Origin: Cymodocea nodosa
Lineage: Eukaryota > Streptophyta > Magnoliopsida > Alismatales > Cymodoceaceae
DNA length: 64,000 nucleotides
Assembly: GCA_036874045.1 (NCBI GenBank)
Contig: JAZBRI010000003.1
Coordinates: 20,685,501 to 20,749,500 of the forward strand
Direction: 5' to 3'
In this document: positions 24,678-36,864 of the stretch, one piece after another
Layout of the letters: the number at the start of each line of letters is the position of its first letter
How positions within the stretch are numbered: the first letter of the stretch is position 1
Notes under the pieces: model-generated
The model's input: only the letters and a program-made list of their open reading frames with translations
Told to the model about the DNA's origin: nothing
The model's database searches: none
Position numbers and translations under genes: made by a program

Positions 24678-26238
24678 TGTTAGGACCTAATGGCTTATCA
24701 AAGGAGGGGTGAATGGTAAGATTTAATGATTTTCAAGTAATTTCAAAACTTAACAATAGATGGTTAATTATCAGTTTATTTCAGTAATCATAAAATGATC
24801 TTTCTAGTGAAAATACAAAATAAATGAAGATAATGCACACAAGGATTTTAGATGGTTCACCACTAACGGTTAGTCCTCCCCCAAGAGTTACTTGTGCTTC
24901 ATTAAGTTTTCTGAACTTACAAAACACTTGTTTTATAGTCAAAGCAAGAACCAACCAATCAAACTGAGCTTTCTAGTCGTAACTCCAACCAACCTATCTT
25001 TGAAGTTTTTAGTTGGGAAACTTCAGCAAACCACTAGCTTGAAAAGATCAGAGTTTGTTCATCTAGAGAGCTCTTGACTTGATTTTGTACTTTGTTGAGA
25101 AATTAATCTTGAATGTATTCTACTGTTTCTGTGGAGCTTAATGTATAGATGTGTATGTTTTATTCTATATTGCTCTCTTGATTGCTATTTTTATTTATAT
25201 CAAGAAGCATAACGATCATATTCCTTTCTAATAGCTTTCTCTTGTTGTACTTATTGTTTTGGTAGGCTTAATTTTGGTAAGTTACCATTGAGTGATCGGT
25301 AACACTATAACCTTTTGATAATTCTGAAATTTTAGATAGTTAGCTTCGTAATTCTCCGAAGGATGAACATAACTCTCTGAAAATCTACTAGAGTTTTTCT
25401 ACCTGCATCACGTGAGACTTAAGTTAACCACGTGCTAGAACTTAAGTTCAGATAGTTATTTTTACAACTTTCCAATTTTTCTTACTTTTTCAGATAACTA
25501 GCTTTCCTAACTTATCGAAAAATCCTTTTAAGCTTCCAACTAAGTTTTTGAATTCTACACTTGTTTATTTGAATAACTTAAGTTTCAGATAATTGTAATT
25601 GTTAACTTATCGAAGTGTTTCAACTTTTAGATAGTTAGCTACAATAACCTTCCAATTTTTCCTCTAAGCTTTTAATTGCTATTTTCTAATTTCTACACAT
25701 GTTTATTTGAGTAACTTAAGTTTCAGATAGTTAAATTTGCAACCTTCTAAAACTTTTCATTCTTTGGATAGTTAGCTTTTCTAATTTTTCGAAAATCCTT
25801 TTAAGCTTTTGACTACTGTTTATTTAATTTCTACATGTGCATATTTATTTAACTTAACTGTTCAGATAGTTAACTTTTTTAACTCTCTGATTTTTCTAGA
25901 GTTTTGGATAGTTAGTTCTCCTAACTTTTCGAAGAACGCAAGTCTTTTTCTAACTTTGCAAAAGCCTTCTTATTTTCAAATAGTTAGCCTTGTAACTTTT
26001 CGAAGAGCTTTCTTATTGTATTTAAGTGATCTTTCGAATACTTAACTTGTTAACCTTTCGAAAAATCCATTTTTTTCCAGAAACTTAAGTTGAGAACTGT
26101 TCAATTCTTCTATTTTCATCTGTCAACTTGAATGAACTGCTTTTGATTATTTATAATTGTTTTTCTGTCAACCTGTGAAATACAAAAGATGATTCCTCAC
26201 ATTGATTTTTGCATTACTAAAATCTAGAGGTCCTTTTA
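24678..26238 (-). repeat. Solo LTR (1561 bp) with 5-bp target duplication
   Basis: Plus-strand ends TGTTAGGACC and GGTCCTTTTA form a near-perfect 10-bp inverted terminal match. Flanks are GTAAT at 24673-24677 and 26239-26243. It belongs to the same family as 21190-22955 but in the opposite orientation. It carries the counterpart of the tandem array: TCTACACTTG or TCTACATGTG blocks followed by AACTTAAGTTTCAGATA at about 25554, 25693 and 25831. No internal domains. Confidence 0.88.
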
Positions 26239-26243
26239 GTAAT

Positions 26244-27780
26244 GAGATGTATACTAGTTTTGGTGTGGTCAGTTTGAGTTGAGATCGAACTCCTTAATGT
26301 AAGGAGTAATTTGACACTTAAGGCCTATTAATGCATGACAGAAAGTTTAGACGGAAAGGAAATGAAAAGTTCACATGGGAAGTTAATGGATGACAGAAAG
26401 TTCAAATAGAAAGTTAAAATTTCTTAAGGGAGTTAGTGCATGACAGAATGTTTAGAAAATTAAAAATTAAAAGAATATATTGCAAACACTACCTAAGGTA
26501 GCATGTTTGATACATTACTCTTTATTTTGAAATTTCAAAAGTAAAACAATATTAATGAAATAAAAAGTACATTTGTTCAAAGTATAAATATAGCTTCTAA
26601 GATATCATTTCAATTGTTATAATATAAATAATATTAAATAGTCCTTCCATCTTACATAACCATCATCATATCTTCACACTTCTTATCTATTAATTTTTTT
26701 CTTTGTTCTTGACTCATTCTAACTTGTACATTTTTCTTCTATATGTAATTCTCCTATTAGTTGTATATCATTAGTAATATTTAATTCTTTCAACTCATCT
26801 AGTAGGTTTTCAAGTAAATCTTCTTTATTAGTTTTGCAAATGAAATTGTGAAGTAATAATTATGCGATAACAATTTTCACTTGTGTTTCATATTAATATG
26901 TTATCTAACTCTGTAATATTGAAAAATATTGTCTAACAATTGCAAATGTGCATTTAGTTTATTATATCATTACTAAGAAGTCTATCATTAACATAAGATA
27001 AATGGTATCATACACCTTGAAATGAATAAATATATTTCAGTTGATTTGGATATTCAACATCTACCAAGTAAAACTTACATGTATAAAAAAAGATATTACT
27101 ATGCTAATGTATAATAGGATTTTACTAAGGGTTTGTGTTAGACTTGTAAGGTAGCATAGAAATGTTTTAATATTAGCTTAGAAAATACTAAATGTTGTAG
27201 TATTGGTTTGAAAAATACTAGAGCTTGCCATATTGTCTTATAAAATATACTAGCCAAAGAAGGATAACGTCAAGATTGTGTTAAGCTTTTTTTTTAAGAT
27301 TAATGCGCTCTAACGTGAGGTAAAGAGTATTCTTTCTTTAGATACTTTGGGTATCTCAAACTTGAATAATAGATGATTGAGGTTTTTTTTATTCCTCTTT
27401 TGTTTGTTTCCTTCCTTCCTTTCTTGATAAGATTTTTAGCTAAATCTTTCCCACTTTGTGTTTTTTTTATTATTTTAGATCTTTGATTATGGTTTTTCAA
27501 TTAAAAAAAACTTTCTTTTAAAATGAGTCTCTCAAAATCATTATTAGAAGAGGTCCATGAAAGTAATAGAAAGTTAAGATAAAATATAATACGTTTGTCA
27601 TAACGAAAAGTAAAAAAAAAATTGATAAACTTTTTGATCTAACTTTCTAAGAAAGATTTTTCTTCTTATCTTCTTTTTAACTTTAAGAGATGTAAAAGAG
27701 TCACAAAGTGATGATTCATCATCACCATACGTTAAGCAAAAATTTTCTTTTAATTTCCCTATGAATCATACATTATTATT
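26244..27780 (-). mobile_element. PIF/Harbinger DNA transposon relic
   Basis: Minus-strand reading at 26770-27083 gives KFYLVDVEYPNQL, a degraded middle with IVRQYFSILQS, and then KIVIA-LLLHNFICKT (dash marks a stop). Those are the YLVDAGYPN, FGVLK-RF-IL and ILHNFI landmarks of the DDE_4 transposase. Three subterminal repeats (TGCATGACAGAAAGTTTAG type) lie at 26325-26440. Terminal inverted repeats and a TTA target duplication were not identified, so limits are approximate. The rest of the segment to 27780 shows no gene. Confidence 0.65.
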
Positions 27781-27784
27781 ATAA

Positions 27785-27945
27785 ATTATAAAAATCATAT
27801 TTTATCATCTTTTACCATGAAAATCATATTTTATCATAACAATCATATTTTATCATCTTTTATCTTAAAAATCATATTTTACCATCATAAATCATATTTT
27901 ATGATAAAAATTATATTTTATTATTATAAATCATTTACCATTATG
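27785..27945. repeat. AT-rich tandem repeat, ~20-bp unit
   Basis: The core AATCATATTTTATCAT recurs about seven times with small changes in spacing and sequence. It sits just left of the Athila 3' LTR edge at 27989. Confidence 0.85.
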
Positions 27946-27988
27946 AACAATCTTATGAAAGTACAAATAGAAAAGTTGAAAGAGCAAT

Positions 27989-29767
27989 TGTTTGGGTTTT
28001 CCCAACACTACACTAGAAAAACTTGGATTTGTTACTTCTATTTTTACTTAGTTAATTTATCTTTATACCTATTTTTTCTTTTAGAAGTAAACAAACAACC
28101 TTTAATACAATTTAGATATTAATTCCAATTTGTACTTTAATTGCAAGTGCACAGTGTCTATTGTATCAGTGTGCAAGTACAGGTCGATCCCATAGGGAAT
28201 TGCTGACGAATTTAAGAAATGTTTGATTGTGAACAATTCAAATTTATATTCAATAAGCACTCCGTTGAGTTACAGTTAACTCAACGGACTAAGTTCGTTG
28301 AGTTATGGCTAACTCAATGGACTATCCTCGTGGACTTAAGTTAACTTCACGAGCCTGTCTCTTCTTTATAATACTACTATTTACAAAGGAATTCGGCCAA
28401 CCATTGGGCGATTCCACAGATTGTAAATAACATCAATTAAGCTTTTTAATGCTAGTTAACATTGGATTTATCATTAAGCAATACTAACATTCAAATGATT
28501 CAAACAGTCACCATTAAAATCTTTAAGTTTTTTGTACGAACCAATTTCAGTAAACTGTAAAATTAAAACTAACATAAAACAATCATAAAACTGATACAGA
28601 TAACATTAATCACGATACAACACAAACAATACAACACTCAAATACAACATACAAACAAAGATAAATTGTTTTTGGTATTTTTGTTTTGATGTGAACATGG
28701 AAATGGGCGAAAGGTGAAATGTAAAGTAATCTCACTTGATAGTAAATACTTCTGACACTACTTGCAACGCGATTACACCATTGAAAATTAAACCACTTAC
28801 AATTCTATCTCCTCTCCCTATAGAATTGCGAGTCCAGAATTGCAAGATGATCTCCTCTTCAGCATATAGGCATCAACCCGAAGCCAAGGCTAAAAGCATT
28901 ACGATCTCTTGAAATATGAGTCGGCGCTTAGTGAAAATGTCTTCCCTTCCCGCGACGCGATCACTCCTCACAGTGGTTGTCAGACACTGTGTTTGGCTCG
29001 AAATCGACCCGACATCATGCAAGTATCCTCACAGACCTCCGATGATTGGTGATTATGGTGGTGATACAATGGTCGGTGTGATACTTCGGAGAATCGCCGA
29101 TACTGTCTGCAGAAAGCTTGGTGCTCCTCCTCTGTATACACTGGTCGTCCATCGATCACACTTTCTTCTTTTTTTCTTCTTTTCTTTTATATTTCTTCAG
29201 TAGTAACTACTTCTGCTTGAATGATCGGTTGGATTTCCTTCCTTTAGATCAACGGCGATGCTTCCTTCTCCATGCACGATTGAATTCCTGCGTGATACGT
29301 GCAAACGTGGTTTTTCCTTCCAACTGTCTGTTCCTACAACCGCTATAGTGGCATTTTAGAAAATAACTATAAAATACATGCAATAAAGAAATAAGCCGCT
29401 AACCTAACGCGTTACCTTAGTGTATATTCATCTAACTCAACGCGTGCAGTTATACTAACTTAACGAGTTAAACATGTGCATCTCACGTGATATTCTAAAG
29501 CATTTAAATTCAACACGTGCATAAAATACATGCAATAAAGAAATAAGCCGCTAACCTAACGCGTTACCTTAGTGTATATTCATATAACTCAACGCGTATA
29601 GTTATGCTATCTTATCGAGTTATAACTTAAGTAAATCTACCAGATCTCGACGCGTGTACATCTAGAAATAATAAAATATTCTCTCTAAACATAATTGTTC
29701 GGCAATTTAAACATAACTATCCGAAATATCAGAAAATTCGGATACTCAATTTAAATTAGTATTCAGA
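27989..29767 (-). repeat. 3' LTR of the Athila-like element (inner ~200 bp deleted)
   Basis: It matches the 5' LTR almost base for base with scattered differences, but stops near 29767, where pol sequence begins. The other LTR continues about 200 bp farther. It contains a 151-bp direct duplication (units at 29370 and 29521, CAATAAAGAAATAAGCCGC cores). Confidence 0.88.
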
Positions 29768-29778
29768 GTTTTTAATGC

Positions 29779-30150
29779 CTAATAAGCTTTATATTCTATT
29801 TCAGCAGGTAAATGACAACTTTTTCCATATACTAGCCTAAAAGGTGACATACCTAAGCTCGTTTTATAAGCAGTTCTATAAGCCCAAAGTGCATCTATCA
29901 ATCTATTAGCCCAATCTGTTCTAGTAGGATTTACTACTTTTTCCAAGATTAATTTAATTTGTTTGTTTGCACTTTCTACTTGTCCATTTGTTTGCGGATG
30001 ATATGATAATGCAATTTTGTGGTTTACTCTATATTTCTTCATTAAGGCTTCAAAAATTCTATTACAGAAATGAGTTTCTCTATCACTGATAATAGCTTTA
30101 GGTATTCCAAATCTGACAAATATATTTGTTCTTATAAATTGTATTACCAC
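29779..30150 (-). pseudogene. Athila integrase, N-terminus deleted
   Basis: Sequence jumps from the RNase H tail KDKKGCEN straight into [20 protein letters not shown]. The zinc-binding HHCC region and the first catalytic Asp are missing. The second Asp ([10 protein letters not shown]) and the Glu region ([10 protein letters not shown]) are present, as is the diagnostic [16 protein letters not shown]. The frame ends about 10 bp from the truncated LTR, so the C-terminal end is lost too. Confidence 0.88.
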
Positions 30151-30483
30151 TTTGATCAAATTCTCACAACCTTTTTTATCTTTAATTTCTAAATCAAATT
30201 CTTGCAATAATAATATCCATTAGATCAATCTAGGTTTAGTTTCTTTTTTCTTTATTAGATGTTTTAGAGCTGAATGATCCGTGTATACTATTACTTTAGC
30301 TCCAATCAAATATGATCTAAACTTTTCTAAAGCAAACACAACAGCTAATAATTCTTTTTCAGTAGTTGTGTAATTAACTTGAGTATCATTTAAGGTTTTG
30401 CTTGCATAATGAATCACTCTAGGAGATTTTTCTATCTTCTGTCCTAACACTGCTCTTACAGCAAAATCAGAAGCATCGCACAT
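30120..30483 (-). pseudogene. Athila RNase H pseudogene
   Basis: [15 protein letters not shown] opens the domain, with [20 protein letters not shown] and [11 protein letters not shown] following. A TGA at 30217-30219 sits where the family has the Arg of RLIRW, consistent with CGA to TGA. The frame then reads [20 protein letters not shown] before the integrase deletion junction. Confidence 0.88.
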
Positions 30484-30702
30484 TAATTCAAATGGATGGT
30501 TTCAATTTGGTGCTTGAATTATAGGAGTTGAAATTAAGCTAGTCTTAAGTCTGAAAAATGCTTCCTTGCAATTTTTATCAAAATTAAATGGAACATCTTT
30601 TAATAGATTAGTTAAAAGTCTAGCTATTTTGCTAAAGTCTTTAGTAAATCTTCTATAAAAACCAGCATGTCCTAGAAATGATCTAATATCTTTTACTGAT
30701 TT

Positions 30703-31503
30703 AGGTTATGGTAGATTAGAAATTACTTCTATTTTAGCTTTATCTACTTCCAACCCTTTTTTAGAAATAACATGCTCTAAGACTATTCCTTGTTTAACCA
30801 TGAAGTGACATTTTTCCCAATTTAAAACCAGATTTTTTTCCACACAGCATTTTAATATTTGGTCTAAATTGCTTAAACACACTTCATATGAGTTGCCATA
30901 TACATTAAAATCATCCATAAATATTTCTAAAAATTCTTCAGTCATTCTAGTAAATATGCCCTACACACACCTTTGAAAGGTAGTTGGCGTATTGCATAAT
31001 CCGAATGACATTCTTTTAAAAGCATAAGTTCCATTAGGACAGGTGAAAGTTGTTTTCTCTTGATCCTCTAATGCTACTAGAATTTGATTATATCCTGAAT
31101 ACTTGTCTAGGAAACAAAAATATTATTGCCCTGCTAATCTTTTCAGCATTTGATCTATAAAAGGTAAGGGAAAATGATCTTTCCTAGTCACAACATTCAA
31201 CTTTCTATAGTCTATACATACTCTCCAGCTTGATTGAATTCTAGTAGGTATCAAGTCTTGACTTTCATTCCTAATAACTGTTAATCCTGATTTCTTGGGA
31301 ACTACATGGATTGGACTAACCCACGAGCTATCAGAAATCGGATAAATTATATCATTATCTAACCATTTAACTATTTCCTTCCTGACTACTTCCTTAAGGT
31401 TTGGATTTAATCTCCTCTCAGGAATTCTAACAGGTTTAGCATTCTCTTCTAAATATATGTGGTGACAGTATAAAGTTGAACTTAACCATTTTATATCAGT
31501 CAT
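30703..31503 (-). pseudogene. Athila reverse transcriptase pseudogene
   Basis: It begins with IPERRLNPNLKEVVRKEI and SSWVSPIHVVPKKSG, then WRVCIDYRKLNVVTRKDHFP, QMLKRLAGQ-stop-YFCFLD, and the active site FMDDFNVYG near 30900-30930. Two stops interrupt it (after LAGQ at about 31121, and after FQRCV at about 30960). All principal RT motifs are otherwise recognisable. Confidence 0.9.
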
Positions 31504-31659
31504 AGTCCATCCTATTGCTTCTTTATAACTTTTTACTACATCTTTTAATTTAGCTATTTGATCCTCTTTTAAATCTGAAGCAATAATGATTGGACAGGTC
31601 CATTTATCTTCCAGAAATATATAGGTTAATTCAGGAGGTAAATGTTTTAATTCTAAATG

Positions 31660-32330
31660 TTACCCATCAGAAGCTAGAGCTCCTAATTGAACATCATCAT
31701 TTTTTAAATTAATTTCTTCGTGATCTCCTTCTATATTTATGCTTTCACTTTCTTCTAAAGTTTCAGAATTGATTTGCCTATTTAATTCTTCTTGAATCAC
31801 ATTATCTAACATATCTCCTTCATCCTCTAAAAAGTCTATGGTATGCAAGGACATTTCTAACTCCTCAAACATTTCTGGTTTGAAAATATTTAATTGAGTA
31901 TCCTCATTACCATATGCTAACTTCATTACTCCAGTTTTACAATTTATAACAGCTCTTGATGTTGCTAAAAATGGCCTTCCCAAAATTAAAGATGTATCAC
32001 TATTTTTATGCTTAATTTGTTGGGAATCCAAAATTACAATATCAATAAGATATATAAAATTCTTGATTTTAATTAAGACATCCTCTATTTTTCCTCTAGG
32101 GTATCTTATACTTCTATCAGCTAATTGAGTAACTGTACTAATAGGAGTTAAGTCTTCTAATCCTAAGGATGCAAATATATCATTTGACATAACATTTATA
32201 CCTGCACTTAAGTTTATTAAGGTTCTTTCTAGAATGGTATTACCTATGGTGCATGATATAACAGGGATTCCAAGATCAGATAACTTTTTAGGAATTTGTG
32301 CCAGAAATAGGGAACTACTTTGCTCAGCTA
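31660..32330 (-). pseudogene. Athila protease with lost catalytic aspartate
   Basis: Conserved flanks are present: TIGNTILERTLI upstream, then QLADRSIRYPRGKIEDVLIK and LILGRPFLATSRAVI. Where the family has a D-L-G-A-S active-site loop, this copy reads N-L-S-A-G (about 32190-32215), so the catalytic Asp and following Gly are replaced. Asp-to-Asn and Gly-to-Ser are both explained by G-to-A changes on the coding strand. An acidic tail leads toward RT. Confidence 0.85.
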
Positions 32331-32373
32331 AAAAGACCTTTCTAAGAACATTTCACTGTCTTTTCTTAGTACA

Positions 32374-32673
32374 CTAATCCTTCAGAAATTTAGCACAAGG
32401 TGGCATATTCTGCAATAGATCTAACAAAGGAATGTTAACTTGCACTTTTTCAAAAATTTCTCTAATTTTTTCTTCTTTTTTAGGAATTGTTTGTTGTAAT
32501 CTTTCAGGATAGGGTGCTAAAGATTTTGATTTCAAAGACTCTTTTTGTTTCAATTGATTTGTTTGATCATTTTTAGCTTCAATTGCAGATTCAGATTGTT
32601 CTTGAGTGATTTCTAGATTTTCAGCTATTACATTTTCATTATCATTTTGATTTTTACTCTTGTCCACCTTCAT
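32374..32673 (-). pseudogene. Athila gag-protease linker
   Basis: A Lys/Glu/Gln-rich stretch followed by APYPERLQQTIPKKEEKIRE and VNIPLLDLLQNMPPCAKFLK. This is the conserved Athila segment just ahead of the protease (PQRL...VNIPLLDAI...AKFLK). A stop after FLKD separates it from the protease. Confidence 0.8.
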
Positions 32674-33105
32674 ATCATTTTCATTTTGAGTTCTTGGTGG
32701 TATATCAGTTCTTGATCTTAATGTTACACATACATCTTCCAGATTTTCGTTACTTTCATGATGTTTTTGTATATCATTTTCGTGATTATGATCTTAAATT
32801 ATTTTTAGTTTTAAAGTGCATTCTTTAAATTCTCTTACATTAGTGTTTTCTGTTTGTTGTATATTTTGCAAGTTTTGTAGGTTTATAACATTATAATTTT
32901 CATTGTCTTGTTGCAAAACTTGTATTTTCATTGCATTTTTGTCTAATGCTTTTAATTTTGTTTCCAGATCATCTAATTTCATTGCATTCAATTTTTTATC
33001 AATTTTCTTTATGGCTTTTTCAGTTTCGTAAATTATATCCTATTTAGGTTCTGAATATGCCTCCTTATAGTTTAACCGGTTGACTTCTTGTTATTGACAC
33101 ACAAA

Positions 33106-33426
33106 GTATTCCAGTTTGTCTAGATTGTGTTCTATACTATGCTCCAGTTTGTCATAGCTATCCCTAACTTGAGTGTCTCTCATCATATTACACATTCTAT
33201 ACTGACCATCAGTTGGGTAAACTATAGGATTCTCATACTCGGCTTTATTATATTGAGGATAATTCATTTGTTGTTCATGAGATCTAACAATCTGTAAATG
33301 TCTCAATTTCAAACAATCAAAAATGTTGTGTCCTTCAGAATTACAGAATTCACATATACTAATTAAAGGTTTCAGAAATCTTTGAGCATAAGCATATGCC
33401 ATATTCTCAATTACAGAAGAAAACAC
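33106..33426 (-). pseudogene. Athila gag remnant with CCHC zinc knuckle
   Basis: The frame contains an intact knuckle CEFCNSEGHNIFDC (C-X2-C-X4-H-X4-C) followed by a Gln/Tyr-rich tail. It starts only about 80 bp inside the primer site, so the capsid domain normally upstream is absent, presumably by deletion. A stop closes the frame near 33106, and degraded coding for a coiled-coil region continues at 32794-32991. Confidence 0.75.
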
Positions 33427-33507
33427 ACAACTCTTGCTATTAAAACGAAATAGGTCTAATAGTTACTTATATTAATTCAATTCACTTCGACTCAATTTAA
33501 TTCAATT

Positions 33508-33524
33508 CCCCGGCAACGGCGCCA
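33508..33524 (-). other. Athila-type primer binding site
   Basis: The minus strand reads TGGCGCCGTTGCCGGGG, the standard Athila/Tat primer site. It fixes the orientation and inner LTR boundary. Confidence 0.92.
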
Positions 33525-33531
33525 TAAAACT

Positions 33532-35475
33532 TGTTTGGGTTTTCCCAGCACTACACTAGAAAAACTTGGATTTTTTACTTCTATTTTTACTTAGTTAATT
33601 TATCTTTACGCCTATTCTTTCTTTTAGAAGTAAACAAACAACCTTTAATACAATTTAGATATTAATTCCAATTTGTACTTTAACTGCAAGTGCACAGTGT
33701 CTATTGTATTAGTGTGCAAGTACAGGTCGATCCCATAGGGAATTGCTGACGAATTTAAGAAATATTTGATTGTGAACAATTCAAATTTATATTCAATAAG
33801 CACTCCGTTGAATTAAAGTTAACTCAACGGACTAAGTTCGTTGAGTAATGGCTAACTCAACGGACTATCCTCGTGGACTTAAGTTAACCCCACTAGCCTG
33901 TCTCTTGTTTATAATACTATTATTTACAAAGTAATTCGGCCAACCATTGGGCGATTCCACAGATTGTAAATAATATCAATTAAGCTTTTTAATGCTAGTT
34001 AACATTGAATTTATCATTAAACAATACTAACATTTATATGATTCAAACAGTCACCATTAAAATCTTTAAGTTTTTTGTACGAACCAATTTCAGTAAACTG
34101 TAAAATTAAAACTAATATAAAACAATCATAAAACTGATAGAAATAACATTAATCACGATACAACACAAATAATACAATACTCAAATACAACATACAAACA
34201 AAGATAAATTGTTTTTGGTATTTTTGTTTTGATGTGAACATGGAAATGGGCGAAAGGTGAAATGTAAAGTAATCTCACTTGACAGTAAATACTTCTGACA
34301 CTACTTGCAACACGATTATACTACTGAAAATTAAGCCACTTACAATTTTATCTCCTCTCCCTATAGAATCGCGAGTCTAGAATTTCAAGATGATCTCCTC
34401 TTCAGCATACAGGCATCAACCCAAAGCCAAGGCTAAAAGCTTTACGATCTCCTGAAATATGAGTCGGCACTTGGTGAAAATGTCTTCCCTTCCCGCGACG
34501 CGATCACTTCTCACAGTGGTTGTCAAGCACTGTGTTTGGCTCGGAATCGACCCGACATCAGACAAGTATCCTCACAGACCTCTGATGATTGGTGATTATG
34601 GTTGTGAAAAGATGGTTGGTGTGATACTTCGGAGAATCGTCGATACTGTCTGTAGAAAACTCGGTGCTCCTCCTCTATCTGTATACACTAGTCGTCCATC
34701 GATCACACTTTCTTCTTTTTTTCTTCTTTTCTTTTATATTTCTTCAGTAGTAACTGCTTCTGCTTGAATGACCGGTTGGATTTCCTTCCTTTAGATCAAC
34801 GGCGATGCTTCCTTCTCCATGCACGATTGAATTCCTGCGTGATACGTGCAAACGTGGTTTTTCCTTCCAATTGTGTGTTCCTGTAACCGCTATAGTGGCA
34901 TTTTAGAAAATAACTATAAAATACATGCAATAAAGAAATAAGCCGCTAACCTAACACGTTACCTTAATGTATATTCATCTAACTCAACGCGTGCAGTTAT
35001 ACTAACTTAACGAGTTAAACATGTGCATCTCACGTGATATTCTAAAGCATTTAAATTCAACACATGTATAAAATACATGCAATAAAGAAATAAGCCGCTA
35101 ACCTAACGTGTTACCTTAGTGTATATTCATATAACTCAACGCGTACAGTTATGCTAACTTAACGAGTTATAACTTAAGTAAATTTACCAGATCTCAATGC
35201 GTGTACATATGGAAATAATAAAATATTCTCTCTGAACATAACTATCCAAAATATCAAAAAATTTGGATACTTAAGAATTTCACAGCCTGCAACTTACCGA
35301 CATTTCATAAATGTACTAAATTAACATTAATTCCCCAAAATTAAGTAGATTTTTCAATTAAATCATATAACAGTGCAATTATAACATAATGACTTAATTT
35401 TCATATGATAAGCTAAATATTATGCAATTAACCATCATTTAATTGTTAATAATATGCACTTTTTCATTCTAAACA
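33532..35475 (-). repeat. 5' LTR of the Athila-like element (1944 bp)
   Basis: Plus-strand ends are TGTTTGGGTTTTCCC and TTCTAAACA. The inner edge lies seven bases from the primer site. It has the same 151-bp internal duplication as the 3' LTR (units near 34917 and 35068). Confidence 0.9.
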
Positions 35476-35513
35476 GTAATTATATCTAAATTAAAAGAAA
35501 ATAAAATATTGTA

Positions 35514-35517
<4 letters not shown>

Positions 35518-35542
<25 letters not shown>
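35518..35542. repeat. (AT)n microsatellite
   Basis: A 25-base AT dinucleotide run just right of the Athila element. Confidence 0.95.
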
Positions 35543-35544
<2 letters not shown>

Positions 35545-35589
35545 GAATTAAATACATATATATAAAATAAATCTACACTTCAAAGTGAT

Positions 35590-36370
35590 CAAACAAAGAG
35601 TTTGCCATAAAGGTGTCAATGGGTCGAGCCAACTTGGCTTGACCTAAAAAGTATTAGCTTGTTTGGGTTATGAGCTTGGTTGATTTTTTTTTTAATTTTT
35701 TTGAGACAACTCAACTTGACCCAAAATTTTTTCGAGCTAGCTCAACCCAGCCTGAAATTTTTTCAGGACAACTTGGCCCAACCTGTAGCATACTCCTTTT
35801 ATAACTTTTTATTTTTTTCTTTGGTTTGACCAAATTATTTTTAATTTTTTAACGATATGATCATAACTTTACTTCGGCCTAATCAAATTTTTTTATTATT
35901 TTCTTTTTCGATTTGATTGAAACTTACCTTTGATCCGATTGAAGTTTTTTTATTTTTTAAATATTTTATTATTATTATTTTTTGATTTGACTGAAGTTGA
36001 GCTTTGATTAGATTGAAATTTTTTATTTTTTTTTCAATCTGACCAACATTTTTTAATTTTTTAATTTTTTTCTTCAATCAGATCAAAGATAATTTATTAT
36101 GAGCTTGGTCGATTTTTTTATTTTTTACATTTATATTTATTAATTATGTTACATTTATTAATGTGAGATATATAGGTTACATCTATATTTAATGAAATAT
36201 TAATATATACTATAATATTTAAAATGTTATTTTTCAAATATGATATTTTTTAATTTAGTATTTAATTTTTTTAAAATTATTAAATTTTCTATTATTTTTA
36301 TCAAATTAATAGTACTTTTTATCAATTTATTATTTAATATTTTAAAAATAATTAAATAATATATTTTCTA
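35590..36370. other. AT-rich intergenic sequence with short degenerate repeats
   Basis: From 35630 to about 36110 the motif TTGATT(C/T)GATTGAAG followed by T-runs, and CAACTTGACCCAA-like phrases, recur irregularly. From 36110 to 36370 it is nearly pure A/T. No gene is seen. Confidence 0.5.
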
Positions 36371-36864
36371 TCATTTCCTTCGATTACATGTACATCTCAT
36401 TTTTCTTGCTTTTCGATCGTTTCGTCTGTACAAACGACCTTATATTTTCTAACATCTACTATCAATTTCATTCTCCAATCCAAACGACCCCAATCGTCCA
36501 TCCATCCCTTCTGTTCTCTTCCCGTGCTCGTCACTTTTGTTTTTCTCAAATTGGCTGCGAGTGACTTCCATTGATCAATCCGCAGCAAATGTCATTTTCT
36601 CCCAAACTTTTGTCATCTCACGTTTTGAGCTAATCTCTTTCGAAATTCGTCATTGTACGGATCTTCCCTGTCCATCTGAATCGTACTCATCCCGTTTCTG
36701 TTGCCTAGATCTTCACGTCTCCTGCCTTGATCTCGACAAAAAGGGTGTATCTTTCGCTAAACGAAGTAGGTTATTTAATTACTTTTGATTTCTGTATTTC
36801 ATAATTGTAATTTGAGAAGATTTGAGCTTTGTCTGAGCTTCTTACGTTTTGTGCTTTTTAGGAA
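36371..36864 (+). promoter_or_regulatory. Upstream region and probable 5' UTR of the FAR1-type gene
   Basis: Base composition rises in GC from about 36390 after an AT-rich block. A polypyrimidine acceptor TGCTTTTTAG ends at 36861, three bases before the ATG, implying a leader intron that begins somewhere in 36740-36775. Several GT donors are possible (for example at GGGTGTATC or AGGTTATT), so the exon edge is not fixed. No TATA box is evident. Confidence 0.45.

Larger units (their letters stand above)
27989..35475 (-). mobile_element. Athila-like Ty3-gypsy retrotransposon, internally deleted
   Basis: Reading right to left: 5' LTR 33532-35475, primer site 33508-33524, gag zinc knuckle, linker, protease, RT, RNase H, integrase, then 3' LTR 27989-29767. 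The PR-RT-RH-IN order defines Gypsy. Integrase [12 protein letters not shown], the protease flank and the primer site point to Athila. Flanking 5-mers are GCAAT (left) and GTAAT (right), a target duplication with one C/T change. The capsid part of gag, the integrase N-terminus, the pol tail, the PPT and about 200 bp of the 3' LTR are deleted, so it is not autonomous. Confidence 0.9.
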
